In this document: one piece after another, positions 25,320-38,032 of the stretch
Position numbering within the stretch: position 1 is the stretch's first letter
Layout: each line of letters begins with the position of its first letter
NCBI RefSeq assembly: GCF_036324505.1
Contig: NC_086351.1
Location: 2,113,001-2,177,000, forward strand
DNA length: 64,000 nucleotides
Source: Eleginops maclovinus
Taxonomy: Eukaryota; Chordata; Actinopteri; Perciformes; Eleginopidae
Direction of reading: 5' to 3'
Program-made: the position numbers and the translations under genes
Notes under the pieces: model-generated
Told to the model about the DNA's origin: nothing
The model's database searches: none
The model's input: the letters and a program-made list of their open reading frames with translations, nothing else

Positions 25320-26843
25320 CTATGCCCGCAGAGAAATCGGGTAAACACCTAGCTAAGTGTTATCCAGAGACAACCGATAGTTAAAAAAGGACTTTATTTG
25401 TACAGAAATTAAATCAGCTGTTAATAATTTTCCTCTAAAGAAGCTCCGGGAATGGATGGCATTCCAGTAGACTACATTTTGGTCAAGAAATCATAAGTTT
25501 CCCCAAAGCAAGCCTTTCATTCTCAACTAATATGTCATGGAAAACTGCATAAACTAAAGTCTACAACTTTGTCCTCTCTTGGGGTTTCCTCCAAGATGAT
25601 TTCTCAATATGCATAATTTCCACTTGTTTCCTTCGTTCACGTTTGGCTCCTGTGCATCGCTTCCTTTCTGTGATGCAGCGTTACGGTAACGTCTACAGCC
25701 GGGATGCTGCTTATCTCCGACACATGACTGGGCGTGCACAGAAGCTGCCTTTGCCCTCATTGCATTTCATTACTTATCAATAACCCAGAGAACCCCCTGC
25801 TGCTGTCGAAATAATACAAAAAATACATGTTGAGAAATGCCACTATAGCTAGGGGGGAGGGGGGGGGGTGGCTGGGGCTGGGAGGTGAGGTAACCCCTGA
25901 TTCATTTCACAGCTCATAAAGCGCGTCGATGCTGTGTGCGTATTGTCCACCATCAGAAATACCCATAAAGAACCAGAGACAATGAAATAAATGCAGTGGC
26001 CGAGACAATGCCCGTGTTGGGAAGTGAGGGCTGATTTGATGGAGTCTTGAGATCCCCAACCACCCCAAACCCCCCCCCCCCCCAACCGCCTCACCCACCC
26101 CCTCTGGCCTGCTGCTGCAGACACAGATAGGTGGGGGCTGCTTGGATATGCATCACAAAGGCTTCCTGCAGTATTGATCCGCAGTGGGTTAAGGCAGTCT
26201 ATCAGCAAATGTCCCTCTCTCTGGGAAAAACAATGGGAGATTAAAAACACACAGCTCGCCGGGCGGGAGGCTGCTGATGGGCCCTTATCTGGGCCCAAAG
26301 GTCACTGTGTACAGATATAATCCACTTTCACTTAACAGCTTCATTTCAGTCACCTCACATGCAAATGGTGGCATTTCATGGCGCTGAGTTAAAGATGGAG
26401 GGTTTGTTTTTCAGGAGTTTTCTGTCTCAGAGGGGATTCTTTCTCTTCTTTCCGGTAGATCCTTAAAGCCGTAAGATTTACTTTTTTATAAAACAAGCAA
26501 GCACGGACATGTCTTGTTAATGCTGATGGAAGCAGCGGCTGAGCGTTGCCACTGCACTCCTGCATCAATTCATCTGAGCCCGGTCCACTGATTTTGTACA
26601 CTATACAGCACACACATGTATACATAATGCAGTAAAACGATTCTGTGCTCTTCTGCACATACATTTACAAGCTTCCTTATCTCTGCCAGTTAATAAAAAC
26701 ATGACTCATAAAACCCTGGCACACATCATCCTCCTGCATGACTGTACTCTCTGCATGCTGCTCTTTTTATACCGACACCATTGTTTGTTGTATAGGAGCA
26801 CACACTGAGACACTAACACACACACCAGTTTACTTCAAAAATG
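25320..26843. other. gene-free stretch
   Basis: No gene is supported. A G-rich run lies at 25852-25869 and a 14-base C run at 26070-26083; open frames through them are low-complexity. Confidence 0.5.
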
Positions 26844-29135
26844 CAGAGAAATCTGTGAAGTAACTAAGTACATTTTTGAGTTACTTTACTTGAGTATTTC
26901 CATTTAATGCTACTTATTACTTCTACTCCACTACATTTATTGAATCCCTTTAGTTGCTAGGCAGATTAGGATTAATGATGGTAAATATAATCTCCCTTAA
27001 ATCAGACTGTAGTTCACCTGCAGTAAATCCAGCAGCTACCCTGCAGTATACAAAGCCATTCAAACTAGCTGCACCTTTACCAGCTCTGAGAACACTTTAA
27101 TGATCAATCATTATAAAACATATCAGAGATATTATTCTGAAATGGACCAATCAGACAATGACTACTTTTACTGTCGCTACTTTAAGTACATTTAGATGAG
27201 AGTACTTTCTACTTTCACTGGAGGAACATTTAGAATACTTTCACTGTGACAGAGTATTCCTACACTCTGGTACTTCTACTTTACTCAAGTACATGACCTG
27301 AGTACTTCTACTTTTACTCAAGTACAAGATCTGATTACTGCTACTTTACTCAAGTACAAGATCTGAGTACTTCTACTTTACTCAAGTACAAGACCTGAGT
27401 ACTTCTACTTTACTCAAGTACAAGATCTGAGTACTTCTACTTTACTCAAGTACAAGACCTGAGTACTTCTACTTTACTCAAGAACAAGATCTGAGTACTT
27501 CTACTTTACTCAAGTACAAGACCTGAGTACTTATACTTTACTCAAGTACAAGACCTGAGTACTTCTACTTTACTCAAGTACAAGACCTGAGTACTTCTAC
27601 TTTACTCAAGTACAAGATCTGAGTACTTCTACTTTACTCAAGTACAAGATCTGAGTACTTCTACTTTACTCAAGTACAAGACCTGAGTACTTCTACTTTT
27701 ACTCAAGTACAAGACCTGAGTACTTCTACTTTTACTCAAGTACAAGATCTGAGTACTTCTACTTTACTCAAGAACAAGATCTGAGTACTTCTACTTTACT
27801 CAAGAACAAGACCTGAGTACTTCTACTTTTAATCAAGTACAAGATCTGAGTACTTCTACTTTTACTCAAGTACAAGAACTGAGTACTTCTACTTTACTCA
27901 AGTACAAGATCTGAGTACTTCTACTTTACTCAAGTACAAGATCTGAGTACTTCTACTTTACTCAAGTACAAGACCTGAGTACTTCTACTTTACTCAAGTA
28001 CAAGGTCTGAGTACTTCTACTTTACTCAAGTACAAGACCTGAGTACTTCTACTTTACTCAAGTACAAGATCTGAGTACTTCTACTTTTACTCAAGTACAA
28101 GATCTGAGTACTTCTACTTTTACTCAAGCACAAGACCAGAGTACTTCTACTTTTACTCAAGTACAAGATCTGAGTACTTCTACTTTTACTCAAGTACAAG
28201 ATCTGAGTACTTCTACTTTACTCAAGTACAAGATCTGAGTACTTCTACTTTACTCAAGAACAAGACCTGAGTACTTCTACTTTACTCAATTACAAGACCT
28301 GAGTACTTCTACTTTACTCAAGTACAAGATCTGAGTACTTCTACTTTACTCAAGTACAAGATCTGAGTACTTCTACTTTTACTCAAGTACAAGACCTGAG
28401 AACTTCTACTTTTACTCAAGTACAATACCTGAGTACTTCTACTTTACTCAAGTGCAAGATCTGAGTACTTCTACTTTTACTCAAGTACAAGATCTGAGTA
28501 CTTCTACTTTTACTCAAGTACAATATCTGAGTACTTCTACTTTACTCAAGTACAAGACCTGAGTACTTCTACTTTACTCAAGTACAAGATCTGAGTACTT
28601 CTACTTTTACTCAAGTACAAGACCAGAGTACTTCTACTTTTACTCAAGTACAAGATCTGAGTACTTCTACTTTACTCAAGTACAAGACCAGAGTACTTCT
28701 ACTTTTACTCAAGTACAAGATCTGAGTACTTCTACTTTTACTCAAGTACAAGACCAGAGTACTTCTACTTTTACTCAAGTACAAGACCTGAGTACTTCTA
28801 CTTTACTCAAGTACAAGATCTGAGTACTTCTACTTTTACTCAAGTACAAGACCAGAGTACTTCTACTTTTACTCAAGTACAATATCTGAGTACTTCTACT
28901 TTACTCAAGTACAAGACCTGAGTACTTCTACTTTACTCAAGTACAAGATCTGAGTACTTCTACTTTTACTCAAGTACAAGACCAGAGTACTTCTACTTTT
29001 ACTCAAGTACAAGACCTGAGTACTTCTACTTTACTCAAGTACAAGATCTGAGTACTTCTACTTTTACTCAAGTACAAGACCAGAGTACTTCTACTTTTAC
29101 TCAAGTACAAGATCTGAGTACTTCTTCCCTCTCTG
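26844..29135 (-). mobile_element. non-autonomous hAT-like element with internal minisatellite, copy 2 (inverted, largest)
   Basis: Same family as the elements at 11.45 and 58.14 kb but in the opposite orientation. On the minus strand it starts CAGAGAGGGAAGAAGTACTC (29135 downward), runs through a ~1.85-kb minisatellite array, then the shared unique module (27273-26930), and ends near GTACTTAGTTACTTCACAG. Target duplications are not evident, so an end may have decayed. The array is more than twice as long as in either other copy. The element lies about 650 bp beyond the hormad1 stop codon on its 3' side. Confidence 0.75.
27274..29128 (-). repeat. 32-bp minisatellite array inside copy 2 (about 57 units, higher-order structure)
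   Basis: Units on the plus strand share GAGTACTTCTACTTTACTC and AAGTACAAGATCT; variants carry GACCTG, GACCAG or an extra T. A three-unit block in the order ACCTG, ATCTG, ACCAG recurs starting near 28557, 28785, 28915 and 29012. A rarer AATATCTGAG variant occurs at 28522 and again 359 bp later at 28881. The blocks indicate recent multi-unit duplication at this end of the array. Confidence 0.95.
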
Positions 29136-29788
29136 CTTTTGCTTTATATTTGATATCAAGAGCAACGTGGCAAAAAGAACCACATCCTTTTCATCCTTTT
29201 ATATTTTCTATCAGCAGAAAAACATCCAGCTTGTTATGTTTACTGTCAGACATGCTTTTGATGCTTTGATTAACCAACGTATATATCAAGCTGTCTAAAT
29301 GTTGTAGGCTTTTTTATGCTGCAAATATTCTCTATAGAACAATCCTAGAAAAACTGCAACTGTTCTGCCGTTGACCTCATTAAAATGCTTTCCGTATCTT
29401 AAACTGCACAGGCGTTCATACTTGTATTTATACCCGTCTCACTCACTTTGTGTTATTTGTATTTTCATGTTGTTTTTCGGACTCTAAAATGTGTTTTTCT
29501 TAGAGCTTTTAATGTTGGTTGTAAAGCACAAAGTCATACACTGCGACGAGTGACGAAATCAGATGCACTTTTATATTTCGTTAAGTGTCAAATCCTGCTT
29601 TGTCAAACAAACAATACAATTGAACTTAAATACTGCGGCAAGAAAAACATCCGTACTCCAACTTCAAACATGTGAGCTGTCCAGAATGTGGATAAACGCT
29701 GCATTCAGACACACCGTAACATCACAGACCAAATCAATTCCATTAAAATATACATCAATGTGAATCACAACAGCTGTGCAGTGCCGGG

Positions 29789-30229
29789 TCAGTACCGCTC
29801 TTTGGGCTCGCTGAACTTGCGCTTCTTGCTTTGCACGGAGGACGACGGCGTCCCCTGGCTGTTGGGGATTTCATACTGACAAACCTGAACAAAACAGAGG
29901 ACACACCCGGTTGGCAGAAAGTCAAACACAGATTTTTATTTTTACTGACAGACAACATCCCACTCCGAGAATCGGCGCTGACTCATCTGAGAAGCAAACC
30001 TACGGCCTCGTACGCCTTGTCCGTTTAAAAAAAATCCATCCCGTGTCTTCAGTAGAAAAGCGTTTTATGTGAAGGTGCAGCTTCAGTATTTGCTGCTGGC
30101 ATTTACAGCTTTTATTCATATGAAATGACGGTTCGGATTAGAGTTTAATAACACATTAAAGATTAGTTTCTCACCATTTTGTTCTTCTTAGCTGCTGGGG
30201 TCTTGTTGTTCACTGTCAGGGTTGTCTGC

Positions 30230-30263
<34 letters not shown>

Positions 30264-31672
30264 GAAGCAGTTGTAAGAGAGGATCATATGCTGTACTCGG
30301 CTTCTTCTTCTTTCTAATCCTTTTCATTTGAGGCTTTGCAGACCCTTTACATGCCTATATAACACACTGCAGGAAAGGGAAAAGCCCCAGTGTCAGCTTT
30401 CTACAACAGATGGCACACTCTTAAAATAAGGAGTGTGTGGAGTAAAGTATGATATAAACTTTCCCCCTTTGTTTATCACTCTGATCCCGATGGCTTCATT
30501 TACACACACACGTCTCCCAGTTGTTGGTCAGTAAAAAGAGTACAGATGTTCCTCAGGTTGAAGCTCTTACAGTACAGAGCGACTTGTTGAGTTTTAAAGT
30601 GGCTCACTGACCGTGGTGGACCCGATGATGCGTCCACTCCTGGTCCTCTTCAGGTCCATCTCCATGTCAGAGGTCTTCTTCACCAGAGTGTCCATCTGAG
30701 GGGGACAGATGGTCCGTGACGACACCCATCATTAAGCGCTCTCAGAGGGGCTTTAGGTGACACTGAGCCTGCAGTCATTCTGCTAGCAAACCCCTCGTCT
30801 TTTGTGACCTTTCCTTGTGTTGCAAGTACATTATACTAGACTTAAAAAGTAGCTTCTCACATTTCAATTGTGTCTTTGCTGCCTTCACACATTTTGTTGT
30901 TTATCAGGTTCTTTAAGTGGAGAAAGAATACATTCCCAGAAGTCCCAAATGCAATATGGAAAATAAAAACTGTCTTTTCACTTCTTTTTTTTATTTAGTT
31001 CTTTCCACTTGTTGTCAATAGGACACAAAAACTTCCATTTGATAAGGAATTGCTTTTCTGTTTTGATTCCTCACTGACAATCTCCACTTGACAAGGTTTC
31101 AAAATCAAATTAAGAATGATTCGGTTGAGTTTTATCTGTATTTTAATGCATACATTCTGCTTTTCCCCCATTATATTTTGTGTAAAATGCTAACAATGAG
31201 TTGAGCTTGGTGTAGTTAATGTCTCACGTACCTCTATAACCTCCTCACAGCTCTCGATGTTCTCATGGCAGCTCGTCTGGATCTCTTGGGTTCAGAAAAA
31301 AGAAAAGATGTTCATATAGTTTCAAGTATAAGTATCAAAAGTAGGGTTTCATTTTATCCAATGAAGTTTAAACATATTTTAATAGAAATGTCATAAAAAG
31401 AGCTCCAAGCTGATATTTAATATACATAAATTCAATCCTAAATGAGGCTTTTAAAGACTTTATGAAGCCTTTTATAAACCTCACTCTTAGATTAGAACAT
31501 CTACCGGGTTTATAGTGATGTTGATGGTTTAATCTCCTAAAAACCTGCATATCGTTCTGCATTTTGGAGACATTATACAACACAAACTAGGGCTGTCCCC
31601 GACCAAGGATTTTGTTGGTCGACCAGTGGTCGTCATTTACTCCGACTAATCGACTAATCGCCCCCCCCCCCC

Positions 31673-31710
<38 letters not shown>

Positions 31711-34652
31711 TTTTGACCGGGATACACATCTGTGAAGTTTTACCTTTAATGCCCGGCTACCGCATCTATTCACATTTACCACTAACGCCAGGAGTAACCT
31801 TGTGTGACTACTAACAAAATGTTTCCTGGTTCATCTAAACACTAGGCCTATAGCCTACACAAGTTCTTCTCTCAGTCGGAGAGTGAGAAAAAAACCCGAC
31901 GTTCGCAGAAAGACAGACGGAGTTTGAACATTCTGATTATTTATTTTAAACAGGCGCCACACACGTACTGAATGATGATGCAACAATTCAACAAAACCAA
32001 AAATAATAATACAGCCTTAAACTAATTAAAAAAAAAAACATATTATTATTTTCGTTTCTTTTGGAAATGTACATAACGAAAAAAAATATGATTGCTGTAA
32101 AATAGGCAAACATGAATAGCCCTAAACTAATAAATAGGCCTAATTTGAAACAGACAGTGCAGATTAACAGACCAACGAGGTAGACTTGCATAAAAAACCT
32201 GAAGCTCACAGTGATTTGTCCTCGGCTCTGAGTTTTCTCAAATTGTGAGAAAGGAAGACCAATTTGTCCACATTGTCAGGGAGAAGTGAACTCCGCGTCT
32301 TGCTAACAATGAAGCCGGCCTTAGAGAAGATGCGCTCCGATGGTGTGGACGTGGATGGGATGGAGTGAATACGCATGGCTGCTCTGGCCAGCTTCGGGTA
32401 ACGCTCCTCGTTTTTTTGCCACCATGCTAGCGGTCCCGACTCAACTTTTGTTTTATCCTCCAAGTACCATTTCATTTCATTGTTCTGTTCTTCTGTCTGC
32501 AGCTCCTCATCTGTACCCATCAGCATGGATATTTCGTCCTGCTTTTCATTCTTTTTTGTTTTCTTCTGTGGTACAGGCCCGGGTTCGTTGTCGTCCCCAC
32601 TGGCGTGCTGTGTCTGGGCAGGCTCTTCTGCTGGAGATAGACTCTCAGCTAAATCCAACACCGTAGTGTATGCCTGGTTGCGTTTCTCTTCCTCCATAAA
32701 CGATAAGCTTTTAAAGCGTGGGTCCAAGACAGCAGCTTTGATGTAAATGCTGGACTGCAGCTCCTTGTTTAGCTCCCACCTCTTGTCAATTTCCTCACCA
32801 AGTGTTTTCTTCAGTGCTGTCACGGCCGCGCTGTCATCCTCGCGCAGCAACAGGTGACGTCTTTTCATGTTTATGAGCATGGGCAGCGTGGCAGAGAGAG
32901 ATGCATTAAGATCTTGTGAAAGCAACTCTGTAAGTGTGACCATCGGCTTCAACACCGACACTATGTCTTCTGTTATCCTCCATTGGACCGTGGTGAGATC
33001 CAAATCGCGGTCAGATCTGTGTGTGGTAACGCTAACGGGGTCGGAAAGTACAGCGGTGACCGGCCACCTCTGTTCCAGAAGGCGCTCCAACATGCAGTGA
33101 GTGGAGTTCCATCTCGTGGAGACATCCTGGATGAGTTTGTGTTCAACCACGTTCTGTTGTGTTTGTTTTTCAGTGAGAGCCGCTGTAGCCTTGGCACTTT
33201 TCTTAAAATGTCCAACAAGACGTCTGGCAGCTGCTATGACACGGCAAATGGGATCTTTTTTAAGAGCCGCATTGATGCACAGCTGCAAAGTGTGCCCTGC
33301 GCAACGAACTCCTTGGACGTTACCCCAGGACGGGTTACGCGCTAACTGATGGGCGCACAGCACCATGTTCGCGGCATTGTCATGTACAAGAGCGACCCTT
33401 TTTTCCGCGGGGATTTTAAAGTCTGCCATGACTTCGCTGAGTCGCTCTGCTATGTTGACAGCTGTGTGGCTCACTCCCAACTCTTTCGTTTCCAGCACGA
33501 ATGAATGCAGTTGCCAGTTATCCGAAATAAAATGCGCTGTGACCGTCATGTAACTTTCCATCTGGTTAGATGTCCATGCATCTGTTGTGAAGCTGAGTGC
33601 TTTGCAGTTATCGATCTTGCCCTGGAGTGTTTGTTTTATTGTGCTGTATTTGTTTGTAATCGCGTGCATCACTGTTTCACGTTTTGGCAGGCTGTATCCG
33701 GGCTCGAGGCAATTAATTAGATCTTTAAATCCCTCACCACTGACGATATTCACAGGTCGCATGTCCAGCGCTATGAAGTCAGCTATTTTGTCAGTTATGT
33801 CTCTCTTCCTTTTTTCAGACAGAGGGGCTTTCATTGTGAGCTTCTGCTGCGTTAATGATGAGGAGGATGAGGAGGATGATGAGGATGACGTGGAGGTGGA
33901 GGGGGCTAGATTGCAATAAAGTGGATGCGCCTGTAGAGATTTAAATAATAAGTTAACCAGTGAGCTGGATAATTTAGCCTTACCAATACTAGCGACAAAA
34001 CTAAATGTACTTAATTCATTATTTATTAATTCAATGTATTATTTATAATTTATATATATTTATAATAGGCCTAATTGCATTAACTTCATCGCATAGGATA
34101 GCTAGGCTAGTAGGCTAAGCTACTTACATTCTTGAGGTGGTAAATCATGTTCGTCGTGGACGAATGATAGGCAAATGTTTTTCTGCAAATTTGGCATATA
34201 ACCCTCTTTGGGTCATCTCTATCCTTTTCGAAATGCTCCCATATCTTAGAGCTCCTTCCAGACATGATAGCCAAATAAGTCGATGCTGTCCTTGTCAAAC
34301 AAATCAAAACCGTTTAACGTCTTTCTTGTCACGCCCTTCAAATTAAAAGTCCCGGAAGCCCTTTGACGAGACGCGGCTTTTTTCCCCTGCGACCAATCGA
34401 CCAATGGAATTTGGTCGACAAGTATTTTTTTTGGTCGACCAACGATTAATCGATTATTTGAGGTCAGCCCTAACACAAACAAGGCCAAAGTGAACCCTGG
34501 AAAATGTATGGCAGTTGAAGTGTGAGGAGGATTTACCCGTGTTGTCCAAGTCTGTGCTGTCGTCAGGTTTCTCCACGTCTTCAATCACATGAGTCTAGAG
34601 ATTAAAACATGTGTATCTCAACACCAGGATCAGAAAGTGTCAACATGCTGAC

Positions 34653-34723
<71 letters not shown>

Positions 34724-37700
34724 ACATTGGACCTGTAGCCTCACAAATGTCCCAATACATGTGTCAATCACGAGGCTGTTGGACACGTCGCAAACTCTCT
34801 TATCCTTTTTTGGGGGGAAGGCGTGACACCGGTCTTAAAGGTGATAAATGAAATGCTCAAACAAATAATCTGCATTTCAGAGCAGTTTTGCATGCACTGA
34901 CCTGCGACAGGACTCCCTCCTCCTCCATATTTAGAACCCACTTCTCCGTCATGCTAACACTCTCCTCCACCTGCAGACATTAAGCAACATGCACAGCTCA
35001 TCACAACTCAGCTCAAAGACCCAGGCGTCCACTAAAGACGGTGAAAACAACCTCAAAGAGAGAGAGCATATACAGGATTCCCATTGCTTCACTGAGGTTT
35101 ACATCTACCTGCTCCAGTCTCTGCCTCTCTGTGGCCATGTCCAGCTTCAGAGTATGGTAGGGAGTGTTCACCTCCCCCATGGTGAGTTGAACCGGCTCTT
35201 TCTCAAACTCCATGGTGTCGCCGTCAGCGTCCTTGAAGCCCGGCGGCTGGTAGTCCTGAGGAGTGACTGTTACAGACAAACAGACAAAACCTCAACTAGG
35301 AAAAAACAGCAGGTCTGGCCATGAGGAAAATCTGATGGCTGACAAATCAAAGCTTCCTACACACACAGTTTCTCAATCTACTAAGTTTTCTTCACATATT
35401 TGACAACTACATATAATATTTGAGGGCTTGAATCTGCAGCACATGTCGGAGAGTTCGAGCAGTGCATGCTCATTGGAAAATCAAACATGTGCAAAGCTCA
35501 TTTTACTTTATGTCTCACTTATGCTGGGTGTGTGTGTGTGTGTGTGTGTGCTGTGTGTTACCGTTGTAGTAGGATAGCTTCATGTTGAGACACACGTGGT
35601 CAGGGAGAGGGCCGAGGTTCTGCATCAGAGTGTAGAGCTTCCTCACCAGCAGGATGCTCGCCTTCTTAGTGTTGCCGCACATCATGGACGACACCTCGTT
35701 GTCGTTGTTGCTGACGAAGAAACGGTACAAGGAGATACGAACAGAAATCATCAATTAAGAGCTGCAGTTTCAGTCACTTTTGCCAAGTACTCATTCTGTA
35801 TCTGTAAAACAATTTGTAGCAAGGTCACCACTTTTCATTCTGACAGGTCCATCATTTAAGCATGTTTCATGGCCAGGATAATTCCATTAACAAAACATTA
35901 AACTTAGTTTTGTACGTTTAAATTCAATTTTGACATTTGTAGGTACATAAATATATTTAATAATGCACGTTCTTTCATTCATGTATTCATCTTTAATAGT
36001 GAAATTATTTTAAAAATGCACAATTTATCATCATGTCCTTAGGTTTGGATTTTTTCCCCCCAAACTTGAAGCCACTTCTGAATTCGAGCAATAAAATGCA
36101 TTAAAAGTTATTCATTCATAAACCTGGCTGAACACAATTCGACAAAAAGGACAGTTACTTCCAGGTATGTGAATGTAAAGCAAAGTTAAAGATGAATTAT
36201 ATTTATATTTTCCTTTATTATCTTCCTGCATTGATATGAGGTGTATTCACTGTCTTCTGAGTTTAAAAGATAAAAAAACATCCCACCTCTCAAAGTCCAT
36301 CTGCGCTCCTTTTGTAGTGTACTGGATCCTAAACTGGTAATACTCGGTCACTTTCTTAAAGACAAGAGAAGAAAGGTGCTATGTAAGAGATACACAATGA
36401 TCACAAAGCAGCTTGTTATCTGTACAGTAGTGTAGCTTTGTTAAACATCAATAATGGCAAGAAGAAAACCTGCACGTTACCTCTGGGTTCTCTGGGTCAG
36501 TGTAGATCTGAAAAAGGCCGATATAGAAACACATTAGAAGCACGAGTCTTTCAAGACTTAGACGAAATGTTCAAAAACATGAGCTGAAAAAGTTACTATT
36601 CCCAGCATTTGCCTGGGAATCTATTTATTGCTAAAAAGCCATTTACAAAATACTCACAGACATGATGACTGTACGCAGCTGGTGAAAAAAAAACCAACAC
36701 ATTTAACCACGTTAGTTGTATGAGACACGGGGAAATATGAATAACGACTTACTCGGCTGGTTATGTTCATTTATGATGTCTAATTCATAAAGACTCAATT
36801 AGACATTATGGAAAAGGTTGAGTTTGACTTACATACTTCTTCTGGATGGCCTCAAAACATCCCTGCATCCTGTGAGAGTGTAAACAAAGCACACATCTAA
36901 TTATCTGTCAAACAAATCCTTCAACTTTCATTGTTTAACTATGACTGGAGATCAAGTTGTTATTGACCATTGGACAATCTGGTTGGCACCGGGACAGCTG
37001 CGTTCCTCTTTTAGGATCATCACTTTCTGATCTGTGGGAATCAAAAAAGACAGATACTTCAAAATGGTAATAGATCTTGATAGTCACTGCGATGTGCCGA
37101 CAAATCCATGTGTAATCTAACCTTCGACATATCTGCTGCCGTAGGCTTTCTCTGGGAAAATGCCTCGCAGGTATGTGATGCCAGACACTGCAATGGCCAG
37201 AAGCTTCTTCATAACCACGATGGACTGCTGCTCTGAGAGAACCTGATTAGGTAACAGCTGAGTATCCTGCATGAGGGAGAGAAATTAATCACATACTGCT
37301 TACTCGTCACAGCTAACAAGAGACACTAGAAGTCAGACAACAGTTGTAATAGAACAAGTGAGCCTTCAATATAACATCAAATAAAAAAATGTAGATATGC
37401 AATGTAATATTTTCCCCCTCAAGTCCAGCAACACAAAAATAATAGTAGTGTTCTGAAACTTAAATAATGCTGTGGATCCTTTTATAAAAACAAGTGGTAA
37501 AGGTAAGTAATGTAAAATAAATCAGATGCAACCAGAATATAATTACCTCTGCAGCTTATAAATACATGATGATCATAGATTTTGTCATTTATAGAAACTC
37601 TGAATCTGCAGATAAACTTGTTTTAAGAAATCATATTCATGTTGTACAGTAGATGTATAAAATACCATAAAATGATCACGCTCAAAAGCACTTTACACGT

Positions 37701-37892
37701 ATTTGTTGTGGATGAGTAAATGTACTTTATCTAAAATAACTAGTTCTACTGTTGTGAATATGGAGACAAAGCAGAGATTACAGCTTTTCTTAAACTAGCT
37801 TACTTACTTCTTAAATATACATTAACTTTAATGCTTGAGTGCTTTAAGAGTGATTTTACCTGTGAAGTTCTAACTTTTTGTACACAAGCCAT
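29789..37892 (-). CDS. hormad1: HORMA domain-containing protein 1 (meiotic chromosome axis)
   Basis: Fifteen coding exons join into an intact 370-aa frame: 37892-37860, 37266-37122, 37031-36968, 36869-36833, 36678-36658, 36507-36481, 36354-36287, 35710-35562, 35266-35109, 34970-34902, 34594-34537, 31284-31232, 30695-30612, 30225-30175, 29884-29789. All have GT-AG borders and compatible phases. A 5' noncoding exon probably ends at 38033. The HORMA domain spans about residues 20-225 ([48 protein letters not shown]). The tail ends [12 protein letters not shown], close to mammalian HORMAD1 and containing a basic NLS-like patch. Family knowledge: HORMAD1 coats unsynapsed meiotic axes and supports double-strand-break formation and synapsis checking; its C-terminal closure motif is bound by HORMA domains. 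The start codon has G at -3 and +4. The intron between exons 11 and 12 holds a whole hAT transposon. The exon 3 donor is GTTAGA and the exon 4 donor GTCAAT, both weak. Confidence 0.95.
30232..30262. repeat. (CA)n microsatellite in hormad1 intron
   Basis: About 31 bp of CA dinucleotides directly beside the polypyrimidine/acceptor region of hormad1 coding exon 14. Confidence 0.95.
30329..30385. mobile_element. truncated MITE fragment
   Basis: Resembles 25229-25292 of the MITE at 24.9-25.3 kb, sharing CTTTGCAGACC or CTCTGCAGACC, then CCTATATAACACACT. Only this internal piece remains. Confidence 0.5.
31580..31587 (+). repeat. left target-site duplication of the hAT element
   Basis: ACACAAAC, repeated exactly at 34473-34480 on the other side of the element. 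Eight bp is the diagnostic duplication length of hAT transposition. Confidence 0.95.
31588..34472 (-). mobile_element. complete autonomous-type hAT transposon
   Basis: 2,885 bp bounded by TAGGGCTG and CAGCCCTA and by perfect ACACAAAC duplications. Subterminal motifs occur at both ends: the palindrome TGGTCGACCA and CGACTAATCG or CGATTAATCG, plausible transposase-binding sites. Inside is an uninterrupted two-exon transposase on the minus strand. A C run (31661-31671) followed by a run of about 35 T (to 31706) lies near the left end. The element sits in a hormad1 intron in the same orientation as the gene. Perfect duplications and an open frame point to a fairly recent insertion. Confidence 0.95.
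32206..34265 (-). CDS. hAT transposase with BED zinc finger (ZBED-type)
   Basis: Exon 1 is 34265-34128 (46 codons, donor GTAAGT). Exon 2 is 33930-32206 (acceptor CTACAG). They join in phase to a 620-aa protein without stops. Residues ~1-46 carry a BED zinc finger (CQICRKTF, then H at the spaced positions in MIYHLKN). A serine-rich linker encoded by TCC/TCA codons follows. The RNase-H-like core has candidate catalytic Asp in TTDAWTS (~163) and HDNAANM (~230), then the family CxxH motif in CAGHTLQL (~256-259). The C-terminal hAT dimerisation region contains [15 protein letters not shown] (~573-587), whose Glu is the likely third acidic residue by family analogy. Role: cut-and-paste transposition in the nucleus. 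A shorter start at 33834 would lose the BED finger. No frame damage was seen. Confidence 0.92.
34473..34480 (+). repeat. right target-site duplication of the hAT element
   Basis: ACACAAAC, identical to 31580-31587. Confidence 0.95.
34655..34718. repeat. (CA)n microsatellite in hormad1 intron
   Basis: About 63 bp of CA dinucleotides between hormad1 coding exons 10 and 11. Confidence 0.95.
35528..35550. repeat. (TG)n microsatellite in hormad1 intron
   Basis: About 23 bp of TG dinucleotides starting 11 bp beyond the donor site of hormad1 coding exon 8. Confidence 0.9.
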
Positions 37893-38032
37893 TGCGTCGG
37901 TGAGAGACAACGAAATCAAAACTGCAAAAAGAGAATTTATGAGTTAGCCAACATTAGCTAATTACCGTTTTTACATTTAGCTAGGCATTAACACAACAGT
38001 CCCTGACACAATTAGAAGGTGCTGTTACTTAC

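Noticed and set aside
32340..33919. Plus-strand open frames across the hAT transposase
   Set aside because: They are antisense shadows of the transposase reading frame.
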